DNA from: Bugulina stolonifera
Lineage: Eukaryota > Bryozoa > Gymnolaemata > Cheilostomatida > Bugulidae
DNA length: 64,000 bases
Direction: 5' to 3'
Assembly: GCA_935421135.1 (NCBI GenBank)
Contig: OW285188.1
Span: 11,636,733-11,700,732 of the forward strand
The first letter of the stretch is position 1. Each line of letters opens with the position of its first letter. Below are positions 38,901-49,000 of the stretch, piece after piece. The notes under the pieces were generated by a model. The model did not search any database. It was given only the letters and a program-made list of their open reading frames with translations, and was not told the origin of the DNA. The translations under genes were made by a program, and so were the position numbers.

Positions 38901-41900
38901 TCTCATCCCCTTGTCATCCACATAGCTTGCCCTGGCTAAGAATGCTTTTCCGAATGCCGTTTCAACCACCGAACCTCCACTCACTTCTAGCACAGTTCCT
39001 GGCTCTAGCTCCGACAGCTTCACCGTCGTCTGCAGAGAGCTCCTCTTCTCCGCTCCCATGCTCCTACAATAATGAAAGTGGTGTATATAGATCCGACAAA
39101 GTGGTTAAACGGGAGAAAGATAGTACGGTAATTTATAGATATACGAATAGGGCTACTTACATTAGGGTTGCCGCCACTGCACGAGCTTTCTCCAGGCTTA
39201 GTCCCCCGCTCTTTTTCTTCCCCTTGCAAGGGGACTTGGTAGCTTTTTTTCCCTTCGTCGTCTCACCACCATCCATTTCTTCCGTAGCCGTATCGGCTCC
39301 GTGGCCATCATCATCATCATCTGATATTACAATCGCCTGGGGTTTCTTTTTTTTCTTAGCACAGATTTCATCTCCTTTTGGGTTCTTCCTCTTCTTGGTT
39401 GTTGTGGTCTCGCCCCTATCCGAGGCCCGCTCCGGGGAGGACGGAGAGTCCGCCATGTTAGAAAGATCCTTTCGGGCAAGACTCCCCACTCCTATTATTT
39501 TCCCCTTCTTCCGTGCCTCTTTTAACGCATCCACCTCTTCTTTCCTCTTCTGACTGCACTCTTCTTCTTCAATAATTCCATCCATTTGTGAGTCCGTTAA
39601 GCCCGCAAATAACTCTTCTTGGTTCTGGACTATGTTGTCAGTATCCATTGATAATGTACTATTGTAGTAGTGTTCCTGTACAGTAGTGATGTGCTGAACT
39701 TTGAATGCTGAGACTGTGATCCCACTCTCCCTTTATACATCTGCTCATTTCTTGACTCCTCCCTTTTTATTATCCAATCCCAATGTGTCCCGATGCACCC
39801 CGATGTGAATCCGAAGCCTCCCGATGCATCCCGATGTGAATCCGAAGCCTCCCGATGCATCCCGATGTGAATCCGAAGCTTCCCGATGCATCCCGATGTG
39901 ATTCCGAAGCTTCCCGATGCATCCCGATGTGAATCCGAAGCTTCCCGATGCATCCCGATGTGATTCCGAAGCTTCCCGATGCATCCCGATGTGAATCCGA
40001 AGCTTCCCGATGCATCCCGATGTGATTCCGAAGCTTCCCGATGCATCCCGATGTGATTCCGAAGCTTCCCGATGCATCCCGATGTGATTCCGAAGCTTCC
40101 CGATGCATCCCGATGTGAATCCGAAGCTTCCCGATGCATCCCGATGTGATTCCGAAGCTTCCCGATGCATCCCGATGTGATTCCGAAGCTTCCCGATGTG
40201 TCCCGATGTGTCAATTCACATCGGGGTGCATCGGGATGCATCGGAAGGCTTCGGAATCACATCGGGATGCATCGGGATGCATCGGGAAGCTTCGGATTCA
40301 CATCGGGATGCATCGGGAAGCTTCGGAATCACATCGGGATGCATCGGGAAGCTTCGGATTCACATCGGGATGCATCGGGAAGCTTCGGAATCACATCGGG
40401 ATGCATCGGGAGGCTTCGGAATCACATCGGGATGCATCGGGAAGCTTCGGATTCACATCGGGATGCATCGGGAAGCTTCGGAATCACATCGGGATGCATC
40501 GGGAAGCTTCGGAATCACATCGGGAGGCTTCGGATTCACATCGGGGTGGTATTGCCAAGGGTGGGGAAATGGTTAGACTCCGCCCACTGAATACTACTAT
40601 TTAAGGTATGAGTTTCTCACTCTAGCAGTATGAACAATCAGCCTCTAGTCAACAGAGTGAGAGTAAACAGAGACAGCTACCTACTAGTCAGCACCTGATC
40701 AGAGATGTCAACAAGTACAACATAAGGTTAGTGCTAAATAGGGTAATCGGCAGCAATTGTGAAGTGTCTATTGTATATAACGCTATTGAGCCAAAAACAA
40801 AAAAAATTAACTTACACCCTACTACTATATATTTTTTATAGGGAGACTAAACAGAGACACTTACCTACTAGTCAGCACCTGATCAGAGATGTCAACAAGT
40901 AAAAAAGGTTAGTGCTAAATGAGGTAGTTGGTAACAATTGTGGATTGCTAATAGTAGTATGAGGTAAAAGAATAACTTACACCCTACTATTTTGTATTTT
41001 TATAGGGGGGGAGAGCTCTCGTCAGGCCGAGCACACTTGTCAACTATGCGGTCTGGTTCTCAAAACAGCGTTTTCTCTAGACAGGCACACGAAGAGAATG
41101 CATGCACAGGCTCACCCACACAAGTGCCCGGTTTGTGGCGGATGTTTTGATGGGAGGAGAAAGCTAGGTCATCACATGAGACGATTTCATAGCGAGGTCA
41201 AGGCGGAAAAAGATGAGGGGGATGCAGAGAAGTTTGATGATGTTTTCTGGTCCAAACCTCCAACAGCTGAAGAGGGGGATGAGATGGGGGTGCTACTAGC
41301 CCGCTATTGGAGCTCGATCAGGTCCACAATACACTCTCGTCCTGTAGAAGACATTCTCAACGTTCGAGTGTGGAGAGGGGAATGTGAAGATGAAGGAGAT
41401 GAAGAGGTGTGGACTAAATTGAGAGCGATGTGGAAGAGAGTACCTTGTACTGTGAAGATTAACTGTAGCGCTGGAGTCATCCTCGAGCATAAGACCAGTG
41501 GAGAGTTGCGCTACTTTCACTCATCAAGCAACAATGCCGCGTTCTTCCCCAAGCCAAGACTGATCAGAGCAGAGAATGAGATGAGAGAGTTTTGCGAATC
41601 TGTGCAGGAGCTCGACTTGAGAGAGAGGTCAGCACAAAGGAGACCGAACACCGCTTGGGTTTTACGTCACATTGCAAATTTGACATTCTACATCTATAAA
41701 CTCCTAGAGATTGGCAAGGTGGGTGGTGTAGTGAGCAAACTCCCAGACTACATACTTAACAACCGACATGTGATAGCACTAGATGTAGACTTTTGGTCCA
41801 GAGGAGGTGCCCGTCCCTACCCAGACAAATTGTGTTTCTTTAGATGTTTGGCCATGATGTATGACTGTAACTGCGACCCAAAGAAGGGATGTTGCTGTCA

Positions 41901-44900
41901 TCGCCCCTCTCAGACCACAACACATCGCTTGTTTAAACAATACATGAGACAATCTAGATCTTCTTCCCCACCCTCATCAACTTTGTCAGACTTTCCCGGG
42001 GTGGGCGCGAGTGATCTGCTGGCCTTGGAAGATCATTTTGACATATCTATAATAGTCTTCTGCCTAACTGATGAGGGGGTAGCTCCGATAGTTTGGTCAT
42101 CTGGGGCACGAAACAAAGCCCGTAAACTCTTTGTCAACATGTACGAAAACCACTTCAGCTGGATAAAGAATGTTGATTTGTTTGCCAGATGTTTCACCTG
42201 CAAGTTGTGCGATGGCGCTTTCACACGTTTGTCCAGCCTACGGCGACATAAGTGCTCGCCAGAGGAAGCATCGGTGTTTGTTTTCCCTGGTGGAACGTTT
42301 GGACCCCCGCCAACCATATTCACAAAACTCAAGCGAGTGGCGGGAATAGAGGTGGTGAACCCCGACCTCTTATACTACCCCTACTATATCACCTATGATA
42401 TTGAATGCTTCATGCCAAAAGACAACCTACAAACTAACACCTCCACAATGACTTTTAGTGCAAGACACGAGTTACTGAGCATATCTGTATGTTCTAACGT
42501 CCCGGGGTTTGAGCAGGCCAAGTGCTTTGTGAGGAGTGTCGACAGCAAGGATGGAACGAAGTGCATTCGTCAATTCGTCCACTACATAGCAAAGATTGCT
42601 GACGTGGCAGGAGATTTGTTCGGAGAAAGATTCCGGGATGTACGCAAGCGACTCTCTACTTTCCTTGCGGATCGGGCGGATAGAGAAGAAGCCTTTGCTG
42701 ACGAAAAGTTCTCTAACGTCTCGACTTACAGGGTGAAGTCCGGTCTCTCCGGATTAGAAAGAGAGTTAGAACAGCACATCTCCAGCGTTCCGGTGGTTGG
42801 TTTCAACTCACAAAAGTATGACCTAAATATACTAAAGGGACCTTTGCTTCGCTCTCTACAAGAGGAGGAGGGAGAAGATTTTGTCTTCATCGTTAAGCGT
42901 GTTAACAGTATGTCCTGCGTGGAGAGTAGACGTTTTAGGTTCCTTGACATATGCAACTTTATCGCACCGGGATTCAACTACTCCAAATACTTGAAGGCAT
43001 TTGGCGTGTCAGAGAGTAAGGGATTCTTTCCTTACGACTGGGTAGATTCCCTGAGAAGGTTGGATTATTATGGACTCCCTCCCCGAGAGAGTTTTTTCAA
43101 CTCGCTGACTCAGCAAGAATTGAGCGAGCAAGATTATCACCACTGTCAGGTCGTGTGGGAAAGAGAGAACATGGAAACGTTCAGGGATTTTCTCATCTGG
43201 TACAACAACCTCGATGTGGCCCCATTCATCGAGGCCATTGCACGTCAGAGCTCTATCTATCGACAAAAGGGTATTGACATGTTGAAATCCGCAATCTCGC
43301 TTCCAGGCTTGGCTATCAGATGGTTGTTTATGGAGGTGGAGGCCCGACCTTATGGCTACTCTCCTCCACAAGCCGCTCTTCCGCTGCATAGGTTAATGTC
43401 TCTCCGAGACGAACTTTGCAACTCGCAACCCATATGTCTGTTCGATGAGGAGAGCAAAAGTCTGTACCATACTCTTCGCGATAACCTCGTGGGAGGGCCA
43501 AGCATTATCTTTCACAGACATCATGAAGTTGGAGTGACCTCTATTCGAGAGAAGATGTATGGCACATCCGCAAAACCCTGTAGGTCCATTCTGGGAGTTG
43601 ATGCCAACGCCCTCTACCTATACTGTATGATGGGGAATATGCCTACGGGTTATCCCAGGCGGAGGCTAGAGAGCCGAGGCTTTGCTCTAGAACCTATTAA
43701 AAAGTTCAGCAAAGTGGCGCATGGTTGGTTAGAGTTCCAATCGTGGAAGAGAGGAGAGGTCATCCTTCACCAACAGAATGGAGGAGAAATGAGGATAGGC
43801 TGTCACAACCTACCAGTGGATGGTTATAGCGAACAGAGTCGGACGGTGTACCAATTCCACGGTTGCTACTGGCATGGGCACGAGTGCGAGCTAGGAGGGA
43901 ACGGAAAAGGTGTCAGAAACATGACGAATGAAGAGCTCCGGGTGGACACTGCAAGGAAAGAAGATTACATCAAGGCTCTAGGCTATAAGCTCATCACCAC
44001 TCGGCAGTGTGAGTGGGAAGCGCGAGTTCGTTCGGATGTAGAAGTTAGGACATTTCTCGCCATCTTCTTTTCTTCTCTCTATCCGGAGAGGGGTTACGTC
44101 AACCTCGATAAGATAATCAATAACATTCGTAGTGGAGAGTACTATGGTTTAGTGGAGTGTGACATTTCCGTACCCGAAGAGCTAAAAGCGAAGTTCTCTG
44201 AGATGGCACCTATTTTCAAGAATATAAACGTGGGAAGAGAACACCTTAGCGAACACATGCGCGCTTTTGCCGAACAGAACGGATTCTTGAAGAGACCTCA
44301 GCGAATGCTCGTGGGGAGTCTTTTTGGCGAGCGAATCACACTACTCTCCGATCTGGCTAGATGGTATCTAGATCAAGGTTTGATAATTACCAGGATCTAT
44401 CAGTTTGTTCACTTTATCCCACGAGCCATCTACAAAGACTTTGGTTCTTCGGTCTCAGACGCAAGAAGAGGTGGGGATGTGAACCCCGACCTGGCCCTCT
44501 TGGCCAGCACCAGCAAGCTCGTTGGGAATTCAGCCTACGGAAAGACCATAACAAATAAAGAGAAACATAAGACTGTCAAGTATGTGGAGACAGTAGAGGA
44601 GGCGGCTGTCAAAGTGAGGAGTAGGCACTTTTCTAGTCTAAACGAAGTTGATGAAAACTACTTTGAGATAGAGCTTCACAAGAAAAAGGCAAGTGTTGAC
44701 AATCTTTTTTTTTATTTTGATTCTTGATTTGACGAAACTTTTTCTGAGTGGTAGGGTAAACTCTCTCTCTCTCTTTCTTTCTTTTAGATTCGAATGGATG
44801 TTCCATCTGTCGTAGGATTCGTTATCCTCCAGAGAGCCAAGTTGAGAATGCTAGAATTCTACTACGACTTTATGGATAGGTAAGTAGAACTAGACTATAC

Positions 44901-45993
44901 AAAGATTTTATCAAATCCTTCTCTATTTATTCTTTGGTGTCAACCCCAACCCCCCCCCCCCCCTACAACCCGTCCGTTTTATTTTCACAGATTCGTCAGC
45001 AGAGAGGACTTTGAGTACGTAGAAATGGACACGGATAGCGCTTACATGGCTCTGAGTGCTCGTAGTATAGATGAGGTCATCCGAAAAGATAAAAAAGAAG
45101 AGTTCTACAGAGAATATGGTAGATGGTTTCCCAGACCCTTCTGCGATAGGCACAAGGAAGACTTTATCACGACCAAGGTGCTTGGTCAAGAGTGGGAGAT
45201 GAGGGAATGTTGTGAGAAGGTGCAACGATACGAAACACGAACCCCCGGCCTGTTTAAGGAGGAGTTTCGGGGAGAGGGGGTCATCGCGCTCAACTCAAAA
45301 ACATACTTTTGCTGGTCCGCTGATGGTGATAGCAAGTATAGCAGCAAAGGACTAAACAAAAGAGGAAACGCCCTAACCAAAGAGAAGTTCCTCTCCGTGC
45401 TCAGGACAGGGGAGTCGGTGAGAGGGGACAATCGGGGTTTTATCAGAAGAGGAAACCAAACGTATAGCTACACCCAGCTAAAGACCGGACTCACCTACTT
45501 CTATGGTAAGCGGAAGGTTGCAGAAGACGGGGTGAGTACGAGTCCTATAGAATGCTAGTACTGATTTCTCGGAGATGAGACTACTTCATTCGATAAATTG
45601 GAGAGTAAACGAACAGTGCATCATAACCCTTGTACATATACCCGTATAATTTTTTTCACATTCACTCTCTATTGTAAGGGGTCTCCGTCCTCAAAACGGA
45701 GGGTTTACCGGTTGTAGCCTTAAAACCGAGCAATAAAACACTAGCTAATACATTAAAAACCATTTACCTCTCCAAACCAAAGGGGTAGACGATACTAGCG
45801 CAGCTTCCGCTCATACTCACCCCTTATCAGTTCACATTTCTTCTATTGTCTTCATTCGTAGGTGGGGGGTGACATCGCACGCGCACGATGCGCTCTCTCC
45901 CTATCGGAGTTTGCTACCCGGGGGAAAGTGGACGCGGTGGTCAAAGAAATTGGTGGCGAGTCAACGACATCATCGTAGAGGCGGGTCTATTTG

Positions 45994-46052
<59 letters not shown>

Positions 46053-49000
46053 CGATGGCGATGAGAAGACAAGCATCCATCTATCCCGTTTATCTATTTC
46101 TATTTCTACCCCTCCGAGCGATGATGTCGTCGGCTAACCTCCTCGCGAAGTCTACGGTTTGAAGCGCGGAAGAGCCACCGCCTTCACTTTCTCTCGCCGC
46201 TCGTCACGGGGACGGGCGATTCCCCTAGGGGAGGGTCCGGGGAAAATGAGGGTTAAGACGCGAGTCTTTCATCGAAGGTCCGGGGGCGCTCGAACGGAGG
46301 AGCGCGCGAGTGCGGTGTCACCCCGACCAGTTCAGTCTCAACAGTCCCCGGCGAAGAAATCATCCGGAAGCACCACCACCACCACTCGGTAAGTTTTTTA
46401 TAGTAGTATAGTCAGCGTCGTAAACTCTGCACGGGCACTCCGCACGGGTGTAGCCTATCATTACTCTAACCCGTATTTTCCTTCGCTTCACCCTACTCCA
46501 GCCGACGGTCCGCCCGCGAGGGTCGCGACGGGTCGTTGGGGCGGGAGGGCGGGGGAGGGGCGGGGGATGGGCGGGGGGAGGGCGGCGTGGGACCACGGCT
46601 GGACTCGCGAACGAGAACCGCCGCGAGGCGGAGGGCGAGGCGGAGGGGTTTGGGGTGGGGAGGGGTGGGGAGGGGCGGGGACGGGTGGAGGGAGGACGGG
46701 TGGGGTTCGCGGGGCGGGGGGGCGCGCGCGTACGCGCGCGCCCCCTCGCCCGAGCCGTGGGATGGGGCGAGGGGTTTGCTCTTTAGACTGGGTTCCGCGG
46801 AACAGCCGATGAGGTTTTTGAAACCCCACCCGCGATGGGGGGGAGTAGGTTCTAGGGCTTTGCACATAGAGTGAGGTTTAGGGGAGAGGAGGGGCGAGAG
46901 GACGGGTGGGGTGGTCGTCCGCCCGGGGAGTTTTTGGATCTAGGGCTAATACGACGCGGAAAGGGCCGGGTGTCTGTGTAGATCTGCACTGACTATACTA
47001 CTAATGTATGCTTGCAGGTTGGATATATGCAGCAGAATGAATGAGCCGTGCAGCACACTCGGGCTAGCTCAGGTGTCTGGAATGTGTCAACCCGGTAGAT
47101 CATGTAACGTAAATGAAGATACTGGTCTAGCCCTAGCTTACACCATAGCCCACGAGTTAGGACACAAGTAAGTGTGTTACACTACACAGCCCACGAGCTA
47201 GAACACGATTATGTCAAAGTCTTGTTATGATAAGTTGTTGTCTTATTTGGAGTTAACTACTTGTTACCATTATATTATGATGTATACGTGTCATTGGTAC
47301 ATTGTTATATATTCAGCCATATGCAATTCGAGTTTTTGAGCTAGCATGGTTAGAGGTTCCATTCTTTTACCTGCAAATATGTGTGAAAATCAAGTTCATT
47401 ATTCTAGATTCCCATTCAAGTTGGTAAGAGTAAATAAATTAATTACATATTTTTCTATTTATAGTTTTGGTATGAAACACGATGGATATACGGAAGAATG
47501 CAGTATGCCCTCTGGTGAGAAGAGTTACATCATGTATCCCGAGTTCTTAATAGACGCTGGTCGACCTCTACTCTGGTCAAATTGTAGCCGAGACGCGATT
47601 ACAAAGTTTCTAGAGTATGTATCATGTGACTGCTACGATATTATATCATTGTAAATATTCAATAGTAATTAGGGACCTAGCCTCCACCCCCCCCCCCCCC
47701 CCCCACTCAATTGAATGAGCAGGCCTAGGTTCTAAGAACGTGGAATCCATATGTCTTTGAGATTATGAAACCCATTCTAATGTAGTTAAGCACTTGACCT
47801 CTCGTACATATAGGCGTTGTCTAACAAACTCATTACGCTAGATATCAAAGTATTGCCAAAATCAAAGAGTACAACTTATTTATAGAGTGCTATTAATTAG
47901 GTTATCGGCCATCCTCTAATAATATACTGAAATGCCACATTAACACTAAATTAATTATTTAAATATCCGTAATACATGATGTATATCAGTATGGTGTGTT
48001 AGTTGTTAGACTGGGTTCCTCACATCCAGACATTTCACCAAGCAATGTTTCAAAAACATATTATTATTTGATATCATAGCGTTCAATATATTGTATTGGG
48101 ATGAATCAAAAACGCTAACTGATGACAATGTGGGCCACAATTTTACTACTTGATGAGGTCTGTTGATATAATATGGTCGCATCTCTTTTGAATTCACATG
48201 ATATTCTGATATTACTGTATTACTTGACAAGGTCTATTTATGTTACTGTATTACTTGACGAGCTCTATATGTTACTGTATTACTTGATGAGGTCTATATA
48301 TTACTGTATTACTTGATGAGGTTTATATATATTACTTATACAGTCGTGGATGGGGATTCTGCCTGCAGGATGAACCAGAAATGGCCTATCATTACCCTTA
48401 CGATGACAAGCCTCCAGGAGTCCTCTACGATGTCGATCATCAGTGCCGGCTACAGTATGGATCAGAGGCTAGTCATTGTGATGGTATTGAGGTAAGACAG
48501 TTATATACATTGAAGTAGCCTTTGTTCTACAATGTAAATGTACTGGGATCCAGTATAATGGATAATGCTTAACTCAAACTGCTATGTGTATGTGTTATGA
48601 GAATGTAGCAAGTTATAGATAAATGCACGTACCATTTGTATGCTCTATTATAACATAATGTTATCTATACTGTGATTTATTGTTGTTTTAATAATCTTTA
48701 CACCCTTGTATTATAACAGTATGTACATGTATGGTATAATATCATATACATAAAATCCTTTCCATTCCATATTATATTATGGCAATAGGCATATGATTTA
48801 GCTTGATCTGATCTTTCAAACTATAGACTGGTTTCATAAAGTTATATCAACGTCATTGCACTGATATTTTATTCAATTAGGCTACATTTGCATTTATTTA
48901 AACCCAAGGAAGTTATCTATCCATGAATAGGGATATGAATAGGTTAGGGTACATGTGTATTGAACTAAACGGCCATATTCACGCACTTGTCCGAGCCTAG

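Larger units (their letters stand above)
45559..46458 (+). other. Right internal region: polyA signal, microsatellite and unassigned ORFs
   Basis: AATAAA at 45732-45737 probably ends the polymerase transcript. Acceptor-like sites occur at 45860 and 45996 and a strong donor (ctcg|gtaagt) at about 46389/46390. Between them are overlapping GC-rich frames: an Asp run from (GAT)18 at 45997-46050, and a basic Ser/Arg-rich frame (46159-46392, from [14 protein letters not shown]). Which frame is translated, if any, is unclear; I recognise no domain. Confidence 0.5.
37299..47002. mobile_element. Polinton-like minimal element (PolB plus OB-fold-like gene), 9,704 bp
   Basis: Bounded by 544-bp terminal inverted repeats beginning AGTAG and flanked by a perfect AATGTA duplication. 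Contents: left TIR, 105-bp tandem repeats, a minus-strand OB-fold-like gene, an inverted 31-bp repeat array, a plus-strand family B DNA polymerase gene, a poorly understood GC-rich stretch, and right TIR. Known family facts: Polintons are usually 15-20 kb, have AG-starting ends and 6-bp duplications, and encode PolB, retroviral-type integrase, ATPase, protease and capsid proteins. Here only PolB is recognisable, and the other class genes are absent rather than broken. Near-identical TIRs, intact ORFs and a perfect duplication indicate recent insertion. Alternatives: a deletion derivative mobilised in trans, or an independent lineage of integrated protein-primed replicons. Confidence 0.88.

Noticed and set aside
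39792..40548. CRISPR-like array
   Set aside because: There are no unique spacers; units are contiguous 31-mers and the sequence is animal nuclear DNA.
39630..40604. Up to 200-residue ORFs of a repeating [18 protein letters not shown] peptide
   Set aside because: The 31-bp unit cycles through all frames and both strands, so open frames are automatic; they are non-coding iterons.
45860..45960. Alternative C-terminus for the polymerase via donor 45530
   Set aside because: Not used in the main model because the unspliced ending ([11 protein letters not shown]) resembles the usual end of related proteins; kept only as a possibility.
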